Below, one piece after another: positions 20,201 through 28,309 of a stretch of 64,000 nt of DNA. Made by a program: the position numbers and the translations under genes. Location of the stretch: contig JAFDWZ010000035.1 of NCBI GenBank assembly GCA_018268195.1, forward strand, positions 1-64,000, written 5' to 3'. A model generated the notes under the pieces. That model saw only the letters and a program-made list of their open reading frames with translations, did no database searches and was not told the origin of the DNA. Within the stretch, counting starts at the first letter, position 1. Every line of letters begins with the position of its first letter. Origin of the DNA: Bacteroidota bacterium. Lineage in GTDB: Bacteria > Bacteroidota > Bacteroidia > AKYH767-A > OLB10.

Positions 20201-22155
20201 AGAATCGGAATAAAATTTTGTCGCATCTCAATCATTCCTGATTCTGCATCTGAGTCGTGACTGCCTTTGGAATATGGTGGATGATGAAAATAAACAACTG
20301 TCCATTTTTGTGTGTTAGCCGCCAAATCACTTTGAAGCCAGGTCATCATAGCTCCCCCATTCACTCTGAAAGAAGCAGTTGTTGACTCTAAAACTATAAA
20401 GTGAATATTTGCATAGTCATAAGAATAATAAGCTTTATGTCCTGAAGGAACACCTCCTGCTTCACCGTTAGTCGCGAAACTAAACATTTCATAGTAAGGT
20501 CCTGTTTCATTTGTTGCATCTGAAGCATACATCTCATGATTACCTGCTGAAGGCCATACTGCGGTTTGTCTCAGCATTCTTTCATAACGATTGACAAATA
20601 CATAATTCTGATATTCTGCATCAGTACCTGAATTATAGGCATTATCACCAAGCCACAACCATAAATCAGTGTATGTGTTTCCGGTGTAATTATAATAAGC
20701 ATCTCTCACCTGATTTTGCTCAACGCTGCCAAATCCCATATCACCTAATACCCAAATACGAGTAGGTTTAACAGTTCCGGCTACGGGTGGAGTAATAAAG
20801 AAATTTTCTGTCGAATCCCTTTGTAAAAAACTGTTGCCTGACTTAATTGCATAATAATACTTGGTATTCGGAAGAAGGTTGGATAACTGTACAACATGTT
20901 CTGTTGTTCCTTGTTGATTTGTTACACTATCAGTAAAATTCAAAGGCGAAGTTCCATAAACAATCTTCGATGCTGTGCTTAAATCGGTGCGATATCTGAC
21001 AATTATACTTGTAGGAGTAGCTACATTCAAATATGCACCACGAGTAATAACAGGCACGGTAGGTGGTGTATTTCCCATTCCTGTAAGTGACATATCAAAA
21101 CTGAGATCCGAACTGTTAATAACAAACTGATGTACTTCTGCAGCAATTACATTGTTGCCATTAACAAAATAAGATGTCGGTATGGTTGCAGTAAGTACAC
21201 TGTTACCATCATCAGCAGCATCCATATCAGCTAATGTATTATAAGAAACCGTTCCGGTTAAATTATCTCTCCATACCTCCACACCATTGACATAAATCAC
21301 AACGCCATCATCGCGTTTAACTCCTAATTGAAAAGAAGTAAAGGCATTCACATCAGGAATAGTAACTGACTTTCTGAAATAGGTAGTGATGTATTTGTTA
21401 TTCGGGTCCGGACCATACGATACGATTGTTGACTCATCACCATCGCCATAACCCAATTCGCCTGTACCTGATGCCCAGCCTGAATCATTAAAAGACAAAT
21501 CTCTCCACGTTGTACCCTGATTGGTACCGTTATCGAGATACTTCCAATTGGAATGTAAAGAGAATATACTTTGATTGGCAGGAGGCAAACCTTCCATTCC
21601 TGTTAATGACATGCTGAAGCTCAAATCTGAACTATTCGCTACAAACTGATGCATTTCAACCGCTACCACATTATCGCCATTCACAAAATATGAAGCTGGA
21701 ATGATTGCTGTAAGGACAGTGTTGCCATCATCAGATGCATCCGCATCAGCTAGTGTAGTATAATTAACAACTCCACTGATATTATCGCGCCAAACTTCCA
21801 CTCCATTTACATAAACCACAACACCATCATCACGTTTAACTCCTATCTGAAAACCGGTGAAATTACTTACGTTAACAATGGTAAAAGTTTTTCTGAAATA
21901 GGTTGTCACATATTTGTTTGCCGCATCAGGGCCATAAGAAACCGTTGTAGTTTCATCTCCATCGCCATAGCCTAATTCTGCATTTCCGCTAGCCCAGGCA
22001 GCATCGTTAAATGATGGTTGCTGCCATGCAGTTCCCTGGTTGCTTCCATTATCGAGGTATTTCCATGAAGTATTTAAACCAAAAATTGTTTGATCGGCCT
22101 TGGCCAGAAAAGAAAATAAAATCAATAGAACTGTAATCCATTTATTCATTTGCAA
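17209..22155 (-). CDS. Large purple acid phosphatase-like T9SS cargo with nine Ig-like repeats
   Basis: This is a 1,648-residue paralogue of the 13934-17083 product. After the signal peptide (about 1-21) it carries two copies of the jelly-roll domain (each with WKYLDNG and ELGYGDGDE). An FN3-like domain and a metallophosphoesterase domain follow, with motifs GDMG (about 470), GDNAY, GNHEMY (about 538), HHPPY and GHSHNYER (about 665). About nine Ig-like units of 75-80 residues (about 852-1560) come next, most with a YQW core. The protein ends in a type A T9SS domain (SISPNPFNTF, YDILGKE, TGIYILKI). The catalytic role is inferred from the family; the Ig units probably hold the enzyme away from the cell or bind a surface. 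The ATG at 22155 or 22149 could be the start. Two Ig units are nearly identical at DNA level. Confidence 0.92.
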   Translation of the reverse strand: MQMNKWITVLLILFSFLAKADQTIFGLNTSWKYLDNGSNQGTAWQQPSFNDAAWASGNAELGYGDGDETTTVSYGPDAANKYVTTYFRKTFTIVNVSNFTGFQIGVKRDDGVVVYVNGVEVWRDNISGVVNYTTLADADASDDGNTVLTAIIPASYFVNGDNVVAVEMHQFVANSSDLSFSMSLTGMEGLPPANQSIFSLHSNWKYLDNGTNQGTTWRDLSFNDSGWASGTGELGYGDGDESTIVSYGPDPNNKYITTYFRKSVTIPDVNAFTSFQLGVKRDDGVVIYVNGVEVWRDNLTGTVSYNTLADMDAADDGNSVLTATIPTSYFVNGNNVIAAEVHQFVINSSDLSFDMSLTGMGNTPPTVPVITRGAYLNVATPTSIIVRYRTDLSTASKIVYGTSPLNFTDSVTNQQGTTEHVVQLSNLLPNTKYYYAIKSGNSFLQRDSTENFFITPPVAGTVKPTRIWVLGDMGFGSVEQNQVRDAYYNYTGNTYTDLWLWLGDNAYNSGTDAEYQNYVFVNRYERMLRQTAVWPSAGNHEMYASDATNETGPYYEMFSFATNGEAGGVPSGHKAYYSYDYANIHFIVLESTTASFRVNGGAMMTWLQSDLAANTQKWTVVYFHHPPYSKGSHDSDAESGMIEMRQNFIPILEQYKVDLVLSGHSHNYERSFMLKGHYGYSNTFNSSYKVDGGSGGTATPYIKSASNNFDGTVYAVAGTGGIVESVSAGWPHPAMYSYSDSKYGSMVIDVDGDTLKAKFIDNTLPNPVVYDQFEIVKQCNATVALNTFNPVCVGNSPFTLNGGSPAGGVYSGVGVSNGIFNPAVAGVGTHVITYTYTNGFCTNAATATITVTDQQATITPSGIQEICQGGSVLLSANAGNSYQWMLNGQSIAGATAQSYTATVAGNYAVTVTTTCGSATSAGVTVNVTSLTATVSPSGTVDVCSGPVVLAANSGAGYAYQWQKDGANIAGATSSTIQVSTAGSYAVVITNASGCTAVSNAVNATMGSSTTIMANGSTEICAASSVTLTAPTGAGITYQWYRNNSAISGATSSSYTTLQQGTYYCYITVPQGSGCSGESNSMVVTVINNPTPTIGANGSTNICVGSTVDLTTNFYAGVTYEWEKNGVVVSGATGQIYTATTAGSYRVKQTANGCSKKSPSITVTATAGPLATITASGSTSLCNGSTVTLTVNTVSGAVYQWIKDGNAIAGATSTSYTVTQAGAYQCSVAKGCTSISNTITVSTGGNQQATITPSGVQEICQGGSVLLSANAGSGYQWMLNGQAIAGATAQSYMATVAGNYAVTVTTTCGSATSAGVTVNVISLEAQINANGPTSFCPGGNVTLQANTGSGLVYQWKLNGNILLGATQSMFTATAAGNYSVIVTANCGSLESNIIAVNIITADSIVAPSGITSICSGNSQLYSVNATGGAVYQWYRNNALVAGATGSSLNAISSGSYYVKINVGGCPEVTSNTAVLNMQTNPTPTFTSSAGTTICTGSSTTLTSNTYSGVTYQWQLNNIDIPGANAQTYVATLAGTYRVMQTFNGCSRFSAKSKLTFISCRIAGQENSDSEYQSVSISPNPFNTFTIVELKGYAPEAIMVLYDILGKETIRLTSVNGQARIDRNDLHTGIYILKITDADGHTVAKRLIVE
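18201..18422 (-). repeat. 222-bp direct repeat, copy 1 (Ig unit)
   Basis: This copy matches 19377-19598 at a constant offset of 1,176 bp with about nine mismatches by eye and no gaps. It encodes an Ig-like unit beginning near ICQGGSVLLSANAG. The other Ig units in the same gene are far more diverged, so this pair results from recent duplication or gene conversion. Confidence 0.9.
19377..19598 (-). repeat. 222-bp direct repeat, copy 2 (Ig unit)
   Basis: This is the partner of 18201-18422. It is in the same frame, so recombination between the copies would remove or add 392 codons (about five Ig units) without a frameshift. Confidence 0.9.
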
Positions 22156-22176
22156 AACTTTAAAAATTAGAAGTCA

Positions 22177-22184
22177 CAAAAATA
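22177..22184 (-). promoter_or_regulatory. Candidate -7 promoter element for the large phosphatase gene
   Basis: On the minus strand this reads TATTTTTG, matching the Bacteroidota -7 consensus TAnnTTTG. A CTG (near the -33 TTG) lies 19 bp upstream. It sits about 20 bp before the ATG at 22155, implying a very short leader. Confidence 0.4.
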
Positions 22185-22235
22185 GTCCTGCCTGAATGGA
22201 AAACAGGCTGATATTGGGTAAAAGATTACAGAAAA

Positions 22236-23519
22236 TCAGATAATTTCAGCTACGGTAAATGTGCTCCCTCCAATAAAAATCATGTCTTTATTTGAGGCAT
22301 TTTTCTTTGCCGCATTTAAAGCTTTTCGCACTGATGCAAACTCTTCGCCTTGAAGATTATACCCCACGGCCTTGTTTTTCAAATCTTTAGCAGGCATGGC
22401 CCTGGGTATTTTAGCGTTGCAGAAATAGTAGGTTGCTTTCTTAGGAAATTGTCCAAGTATCGCTTCAATATCCTTATCCGAAACCATTCCCAACACAATA
22501 TGCAGGTGAAGAAACTTCAACGACCTAATTTGGCGAATGACGTATTTAATTCCGTCAATGTTATGCGCGGTATCTGCTATGATTAACGGTTTCTTACTTA
22601 ACATTTGCCAGCGACCTGAAAAGCCTGTAATAATTTGCACCTTTTTCAATGCTTTTCTTACATGGCTGTCGGATATTTTTATTCCGAGTAAATTTAATTT
22701 TTCAATAGCGGCAATTACCGTGGCGCAATTATGCAACTGATAGTTGCCGGTGAGGCTCAGCTCAAAGGTTTTTTTATAACCGTTGCCCTTTGTACTGACC
22801 TCTACCTTCATCATTTCCTTTGATGCTATCTTCCGGCAACGATATTTTTTATCAGCAAAAATTATTTCAGACTTTTTTGCTGCTGCAAAAGAGGAAAAAA
22901 CTTTACCTGTTTCAGGGTTGTATTCGCCAATTATTATCGGAGTTTGCGGTTTTATGATTCCAGCTTTTTCAATAGCAATTTTTCTCAGTGTATTTCCAAG
23001 CAACTGTGTATGATCCCAACCTATATTGGTAATGACAGAAAGTACAGGTTGTATGATATTGGTTGAATCCAATCTACCTCCCAAACCTGTTTCAATTACA
23101 GCTATATCTACTTTTTTATGACGGAAGTAATCAAATGCCAAAGCAGTGGTCCACTCAAAAAAAGAAGGTTGAATTTTATCAAACTGATGTTGGTATTTAG
23201 CAACGAAGTGAACTACATACTCTCTTGAAATTTTTTTTCCGTTTACACGTATGCGCTCACGAAAATCTTTCAGATGTGGCGAAGTAAACAATCCTGTTTT
23301 ATAGCCTGCGGTCTGCAATGTTGCAGCAAGCATATTGGAAACTGAGCCTTTGCCGTTGGTACCCGCAATGTGAATTGTTTTAAATTTTTCATGCGGATGT
23401 CCGAGCAACTTATCAAGAGCAATGGTGTTGTCTAAATTGTTTTTATAGGCAGCCGGTCCAATGCGATGAAACATCGGCAGCAAGGAGTATAGATAATTTA
23501 GTGTTTCTTTATAGGTCAT
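22236..23519 (-). CDS. folC: Bifunctional folylpolyglutamate synthase/dihydrofolate synthase
   Basis: This 427-residue protein has the typical FolC length. It shows the ATP-binding loop GTNGKGS (residues 53-59), TSPHLKDFRERI, FFEWTTALAFDYF, ETGLGGRLDSTNI and ITNIGWDHTQLLG, and DTAHNIDG in the C-terminal domain. FolC adds glutamate to dihydropteroate and then to reduced folates, using ATP, in the cytoplasm. Its ATG overlaps the stop of the TonB-like gene by four bases (ATGA), so it is the last gene of the exbB-exbD-tonB-folC set. The link to energy transduction looks positional, not functional. A short weak hairpin (22190-22208) follows the stop. Confidence 0.96.
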   Translation of the reverse strand: MTYKETLNYLYSLLPMFHRIGPAAYKNNLDNTIALDKLLGHPHEKFKTIHIAGTNGKGSVSNMLAATLQTAGYKTGLFTSPHLKDFRERIRVNGKKISREYVVHFVAKYQHQFDKIQPSFFEWTTALAFDYFRHKKVDIAVIETGLGGRLDSTNIIQPVLSVITNIGWDHTQLLGNTLRKIAIEKAGIIKPQTPIIIGEYNPETGKVFSSFAAAKKSEIIFADKKYRCRKIASKEMMKVEVSTKGNGYKKTFELSLTGNYQLHNCATVIAAIEKLNLLGIKISDSHVRKALKKVQIITGFSGRWQMLSKKPLIIADTAHNIDGIKYVIRQIRSLKFLHLHIVLGMVSDKDIEAILGQFPKKATYYFCNAKIPRAMPAKDLKNKAVGYNLQGEEFASVRKALNAAKKNASNKDMIFIGGSTFTVAEII

Positions 23520-24379
23520 TGAACAACAAACACAAAGGTAATAGTACCTCTTTGCTCTTCAACACCGGCAGGGCTCTGGCTGAACTTGGCTTTCATGGCA
23601 GCATCTTTTGCCTTACGGTAAAGATTACTGCTTGTTGTGGTAGAACCTCTTGCACCGGGAACAGCATCAATAACATTTCCGAATTTATCTACTTTAATAT
23701 CCACCACTACTTTGCCTGTTTCCTGACTGTTATCGTAGATGGATGGACGTGTACGAACTGCTCTTCCCGCTAAATCAAAAGAGAACCCCGGACCTGAGCC
23801 GCTTCCTATGCCGGGACCTGACCCATCACCCTGGCCACCACCACTGCCATTACCTCCTTGACCTTGTCCTTTGCCCTGATATAATGATGCAGGATCGCCA
23901 TCACGTACCCCTTGATCACCCGCAGCTACATTTCCTGTACCCTGCGAAGTGGAATTATTTTTCTTGCCCGGATATAGTGCCGCTGCATTCACTTTTGGAA
24001 CTACAGGTTCTACTTTTTTAACTTCGGTTTTTACGGGTGTGTTAACCGATTTTACCTCTTTTTTTACTTCCTTTTTCTCCTTATTTTCCAAGGCAGTTGA
24101 TTCTTCTGTTTCCTGAGTAGCAAAGTTTTGTTCTTTCACTTCTGCAGCAGGCTGTGGTTGCGGTTGTACTTGCGGATTTTCTGAAACATTTTCCGAAAGT
24201 GGCTGAACATCACCTGATGAAATTTCAACAAAACCTATATTGGCCGACTCAGCACCACCGCCACCTCCAAAAGGTGGTATCTTGGTATGCATCGCAAAAT
24301 ACCACAACAGAAAAATTATTATCCCATGAAACAGAATGGAAATAATGAGTGAATTCCGTCTGATAGCTGGTGCTTCCAT
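23516..24379 (-). CDS. TonB-family energy transducer
   Basis: This is a 287-residue inner-membrane protein. It has a short cytoplasmic start, one membrane helix (about 12-29, SIIS/FHGIIIFLLWYF-like), a Gly patch, then a long Pro/Glu/Lys- and Gly-rich periplasmic spacer (about 60-200). The TonB-like C-terminal domain (about 212-287) contains GKVVVDIKVDKFGNV and ITFVFVV. TonB proteins pass proton-motive energy from ExbB/ExbD to outer-membrane transporters. The upstream exbB and exbD genes make this assignment firm, although the C-terminal domain is diverged, and a TolA-like role cannot be excluded. Confidence 0.88.
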   Translation of the reverse strand: MEAPAIRRNSLIISILFHGIIIFLLWYFAMHTKIPPFGGGGGAESANIGFVEISSGDVQPLSENVSENPQVQPQPQPAAEVKEQNFATQETEESTALENKEKKEVKKEVKSVNTPVKTEVKKVEPVVPKVNAAALYPGKKNNSTSQGTGNVAAGDQGVRDGDPASLYQGKGQGQGGNGSGGGQGDGSGPGIGSGSGPGFSFDLAGRAVRTRPSIYDNSQETGKVVVDIKVDKFGNVIDAVPGARGSTTTSSNLYRKAKDAAMKAKFSQSPAGVEEQRGTITFVFVVQ

Positions 24380-24381
24380 AA

Positions 24382-24786
24382 TTACTTTATCGTATTGGTT
24401 GCAAGCACCATTTTTATCTTATTCCGCGCTCCAATATCAAGTAAGTCAACCAAACTTTGCACCTGAATGGATTTATCAACCTTAAGTATTGCTGTTGGGT
24501 CTTCCTGCCCTTGCAATTGAGCTAACATAACAGGTTCAAGCTGATCGAATGCTACTATCTGATTATTTACGGCATACTGCAAATCAGCAGTCACGGTGAT
24601 AGTTATCGGGTGTTTCACTGCCGGCTTACTGGTCTTGGCATTGGGCAGTAACAATTTCAAAACATTCGGTGTGGCCATTGTCGAAGTGATAAGAAAAAAC
24701 AGCAGCAGAAAGAACATGATATCGTTAAGTGATCCTACGAACACCTCTCCCGTCATTTTATTTCTTCTTCTTAAATTCAATGCCAT
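24382..24786 (-). CDS. ExbD/TolR-family biopolymer transport protein
   Basis: This 134-residue protein has one N-terminal membrane helix containing the proton-path aspartate (SLNDIMFFLLLFFLI, D near residue 22) and a small periplasmic domain. Length and layout match ExbD. It lies two bases before the TonB-like gene and 28 bases after exbB. It acts with ExbB as the proton-driven motor for the TonB-like protein. Only one exbD is present here, whereas many Bacteroidota operons carry two. Confidence 0.92.
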   Translation of the reverse strand: MALNLRRRNKMTGEVFVGSLNDIMFFLLLFFLITSTMATPNVLKLLLPNAKTSKPAVKHPITITVTADLQYAVNNQIVAFDQLEPVMLAQLQGQEDPTAILKVDKSIQVQSLVDLLDIGARNKIKMVLATNTIK

Positions 24787-24814
24787 AATGATGCTGATTT
24801 AAATAAATTCCACA

Positions 24815-25513
24815 TTACTTACTTGCCGGTTCTTCCAGCAGATCAATAAACTCCACTGCATTTATTTCCATTTTATTTACTGCCCTGTCCACTAATGAAA
24901 TCAGGTAATGATATCCGATATATGCAGCCACACCCACTAATAATCCAGCGGCACTGGTAATCATTTTCACATAAAGTCCTCCTGAAATGGTATCTATCTG
25001 TAAGCTGTTTTCGAGTGAAATCTGATAGAAAATTTTTATCACCCCAAAAATAGTACCGAGGAAACCAAACATAGGAGCTATACCTGCAATGGTTCCTAAA
25101 AAACTTAGATTCTTTTCCATTTTGTATATCTCCAGTTTACCTACGTTTTCTATTGCCGATTCAATATCGCGAATAGGTTTGCCCAGACGCATCAAGCCTT
25201 TTTCAATCATTCGTGCTACAGGATGGTTGGTGTTTTTGCACAGTGCTTTTGCTGCATCCACATTTCCGCTATGAACAAAATCTTTTATCTGATTAATAAA
25301 ATTTTTATCAATATTGGATGATTTACGAATGGTAAAATAACGTTCAAAGAAAATGTACACAGCTGCTACCGATAGCAATGCCAGTGGAATCATAATGGGT
25401 CCACCTTTAACTACCATATCCAGTAACGAGATAGATTCCTCCGTTTTTACGGCAGGTTGCAAAGCTGCCGCTGTATCAGCAGCACCCAGCATTGTTTGAA
25501 GCAATATGCTCAT
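24815..25513 (-). CDS. MotA/TolQ/ExbB proton channel family protein
   Basis: This 232-residue protein has three membrane segments: about 34-54, 135-165 and 180-205. The helix pair shows the family pattern (LGTIAGIAPMFGFLGTIFG). The N-terminal extension looks periplasmic or signal-like. With the ExbD gene 28 bp downstream it forms the membrane motor for the TonB-like protein. It is probably the first gene of a unit with exbD, tonB and folC, since a 137-bp gap precedes it. Confidence 0.94.
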   Translation of the reverse strand: MSILLQTMLGAADTAAALQPAVKTEESISLLDMVVKGGPIMIPLALLSVAAVYIFFERYFTIRKSSNIDKNFINQIKDFVHSGNVDAAKALCKNTNHPVARMIEKGLMRLGKPIRDIESAIENVGKLEIYKMEKNLSFLGTIAGIAPMFGFLGTIFGVIKIFYQISLENSLQIDTISGGLYVKMITSAAGLLVGVAAYIGYHYLISLVDRAVNKMEINAVEFIDLLEEPASK

Positions 25514-25650
25514 ATTTTAGTCTGAAATTTAAAAAAGTAAAAGTATATGCCTCTTTGTTTTGATTTATGCGGAAATGCTGCTCTTATACACATTTTCGTG
25601 TTGATAAAGAGAACGTAATTCGTTAAAGAAAAGTATGTGACGATATTCGA

Positions 25651-26751
25651 TTACTGGGGCTCTTTCTCAAGATAAACGGACGTACTTGGAAAAGCAAAAT
25701 CACTTCCGTTGGCTGAAACAATTTCCATGATTTTGAAATTAATATCTTGTTTTGTGGATGCATAGGTATCATAATCCGATGTACTTACCAGATAAATAAT
25801 GGTAATCACAAGCGCACTATTTCCAAATTCACTGAAGAAAACAGTTGGGTTTTCAACTACCAATGGGTTTTCGTCCAGCACATCCCTGATTTCTCCCATA
25901 ATTTTTCGGAGTTGTTCTGCGGTAGTTGAATATATCAGCCCGATGTTGAATTTATAACGATAAAAAGTTCTTACTGTTTGATTTTCCAATTCGGCATCTA
26001 TCATCTTTTTATTAGGGACAGTGATAAGGGTTTTCTCAAGCGTCCTGACCTTGGTTGAACGAAACCCTACTTCTTCAATGTGTCCGTACAAACCGTCAGA
26101 CTTAATTAAATCGCCTACGGCAAATGGTTTATCCGCAAAAATGAGGAACGAACCGAGTAAATTTTCTAAAGTTTCCTTTGAGGCAAGTGCAATTGCCAAA
26201 CCTCCTATTCCCAAACCTGCTATGATGCTGGCTACATTTAATTTGAATATGCCTCCCAGCATAACAAACAAACTGAAAATAATAATCATCGCCTTGATTG
26301 CAGATACCAGAAACGGTACAAAAAGGTCATCCATTTTTGATACTGTGTGTTTGGCTCGTTCTTTCATTACTAACCCAATATAGTCCATGATGCGCAACAC
26401 CGTCCATGTTACACAAAAAAGCAGAGCAACGGCAAACAATTTGTCGAGAAACATTCGTACTCCGAACTCCTTTCCTGATGCAAGGTGCCATTCTTCAGGA
26501 AAATGCAAAAACTGACAAGCAATGAAAATAACCAACAGAAATATGGTTATGGAAAAAGGGCGTGTTGTAAGATCCACAAATTTCTGAACCCCTATTGACT
26601 TAAAATATTTTCGCAATACATTGAACAAAAGGTAGGAAATAAGTTTTGAGATAAGATTTTTAAAAAATAATCCTACCAGAAAAATACCTGTAAACCACAA
26701 GTAGTTTTCTACTGTATTTCCCAAAAATGTCCATTGCAAAGGGTCCATCAT
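25651..26751 (-). CDS. MscS-family mechanosensitive ion channel
   Basis: This 366-residue protein has about four membrane helices in the first 190 residues. The pore helix is Gly/Ala-rich (GLGIGGLAIALASKETLENL) and is followed by the MscS beta domain (FADKPFAVGDLI, HIEEVGFRSTKVRT, VPNKKMI) and a C-terminal alpha/beta domain. It opens under membrane tension to release small solutes after hypo-osmotic shock. Its ATG follows directly on the TAA of the glutamate dehydrogenase gene, with no spacer. That points to shared transcription with the enzyme for glutamate, a common compatible solute. Confidence 0.94.
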   Translation of the reverse strand: MMDPLQWTFLGNTVENYLWFTGIFLVGLFFKNLISKLISYLLFNVLRKYFKSIGVQKFVDLTTRPFSITIFLLVIFIACQFLHFPEEWHLASGKEFGVRMFLDKLFAVALLFCVTWTVLRIMDYIGLVMKERAKHTVSKMDDLFVPFLVSAIKAMIIIFSLFVMLGGIFKLNVASIIAGLGIGGLAIALASKETLENLLGSFLIFADKPFAVGDLIKSDGLYGHIEEVGFRSTKVRTLEKTLITVPNKKMIDAELENQTVRTFYRYKFNIGLIYSTTAEQLRKIMGEIRDVLDENPLVVENPTVFFSEFGNSALVITIIYLVSTSDYDTYASTKQDINFKIMEIVSANGSDFAFPSTSVYLEKEPQ

Positions 26752-27978
26752 TTACAACAATTTTTTAAGTGCAATTTCAAATGCCGATGCTGCAATTTTT
26801 GTACGTGCCGAATTCAGTTTATGTACATCTGCCAGCGCATCATATATTGTTTTTGCAGTATCATCAAAAATCATTTTATCATTGATAACTGCATTGGCAT
26901 TATGCAAGTACGCAAATACTCTTGCCATACCGCAGTTGGCGATAAAATCAGGAAGCACACTTACTTTCTCATCACAAAACATTCCAATCGGGCCAAAGAA
27001 AATTTCTTTATCCGCAAATGGCACATTGGCACCACATGAAATCACTTCAAGTTTATGTTGCATCAGTGTAGCCATCTGCTCTTTTGTTACCAATCGCGAT
27101 GCTGCTCCGGGAACAAAAATTTCGGCATCGGTGCTCCATATTTTATCATTCATTTCTTCACGGCTCAGCATACCTGATGTATGCAACTGATTACCTTTAC
27201 GGCTATTGAATAATTCTTTTACTTCATCCAATGTAAAACCCTTTTCATTGATAACACCACCTTCACGGTCAATAATTCCTACAATCTTCACTCCCATTTG
27301 TGCCAGATAAAATCCTGCTGCCGCAGCCACATTACCCCATCCCTGAATAATGGCTCTCTTACCTGAAATTTCACCTCCCCATATCTGATAATAATTTCTA
27401 ACCGCATTGGCAACTCCAAAACCGGTAATCATATCGGCCACTTTATATTTTCTGTTCAAATCGGGCGATAAAGAATCATCGGTTAATTCCAGTGATACTC
27501 CTTCCTGAAGATTCTTGATACGTTTACGTATATTTTCTTCGCCATCATTAAAATGACCTACTGCTGTTCCTTCCTGCGGATGAAGAATACCCAATTTATT
27601 ACATATAGGAATTACATCATGTATTTCATCTACATTCAAATCTCCTCCCGTTCCATAATACGATTTAAGAAGTGGCTTTACTGCTTTAAACCATCTCTCA
27701 AGCACTTGTGACTTACGCGGGTCCGAAGGGTCGAAATTAATACCTGACTTAGCTCCTCCAATGGATGGGCCGGACACCGTAAATTTTACTTCCATGGTTT
27801 TTGCCAGCGATTCAACTTCACGTTTATCACAACCTTTGCGCATACGTGTGCCGCCACCTGCCGAACCATTGCGGATACTGTTGATAACCAACCAGCCTTC
27901 TGCCTCAGTTTCAGCATCTTTCCATTCAAAAACTATTTCAGGTCGTTTTTCTTCAAATTTCTTCAGTAAATCAAGCAT
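26752..27978 (-). CDS. Glu/Leu/Phe/Val family dehydrogenase, probably glutamate dehydrogenase
   Basis: This 408-residue enzyme shows the substrate-site loop GGAKSGI (74-80, K77), GTGGDLNVDE, and a Rossmann motif GWGNVAAAAG (about 211-220). The family interconverts an amino acid and its 2-oxo acid with NAD(P). Glutamate is the most likely substrate, but a branched-chain or phenylalanine dehydrogenase cannot be excluded. The loop reads GAKSG where many glutamate dehydrogenases have GGKGG-like forms. It abuts the MscS gene downstream. A 7/8 match to a -7 box (TACTTTCG, 28007-28000) lies just upstream. Confidence 0.9.
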   Translation of the reverse strand: MLDLLKKFEEKRPEIVFEWKDAETEAEGWLVINSIRNGSAGGGTRMRKGCDKREVESLAKTMEVKFTVSGPSIGGAKSGINFDPSDPRKSQVLERWFKAVKPLLKSYYGTGGDLNVDEIHDVIPICNKLGILHPQEGTAVGHFNDGEENIRKRIKNLQEGVSLELTDDSLSPDLNRKYKVADMITGFGVANAVRNYYQIWGGEISGKRAIIQGWGNVAAAAGFYLAQMGVKIVGIIDREGGVINEKGFTLDEVKELFNSRKGNQLHTSGMLSREEMNDKIWSTDAEIFVPGAASRLVTKEQMATLMQHKLEVISCGANVPFADKEIFFGPIGMFCDEKVSVLPDFIANCGMARVFAYLHNANAVINDKMIFDDTAKTIYDALADVHKLNSARTKIAASAFEIALKKLL

Positions 27979-28111
27979 ATTCTTTATCTAAATTTTTCGC
28001 GAAAGTATTAAAATTATCCAGTTTTTTGCTCTACTTTTAGGTCAGAAAACCGAAACCTTTAAATATCTTTTGTAGTATAACTTGTAGTATTTCATTATTA
28101 ACTTCACTGAC

Positions 28112-28297
28112 ATGAGAAATCAGCGATACGAGAACAAAAAACAGGAGCGCAATTCCTGGGAAAATTACAATGATGACTTTGGCAAAAAACACAAAATGAC
28201 AAGTCATAAAAATGAGCGCAACTGGAAAAACAAACTACTTAAAGATGATGACGATAAAATTGACGAAATTTTTTTTCGTTTTGATGACGAAAACTAA
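28112..28297 (+). CDS. Small highly charged hypothetical protein
   Basis: This 61-codon ORF is rich in Lys, Asn, Asp and Glu and ends in an acidic tail (DEIFFRFDDEN). It shows no signal peptide, membrane helix or known motif. It sits alone between the divergent glutamate dehydrogenase gene and the convergent anmK, 12 bp from the anmK stop. A TATCTTTTG box near 28070 resembles a -7 element with one extra base. It could be a real small gene; its charge bias and lack of overlap favour that, but I do not recognise it. Confidence 0.5.
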   Translation: MRNQRYENKKQERNSWENYNDDFGKKHKMTSHKNERNWKNKLLKDDDDKIDEIFFRFDDEN

Positions 28298-28309
28298 CAG
28301 TCCGCAATT

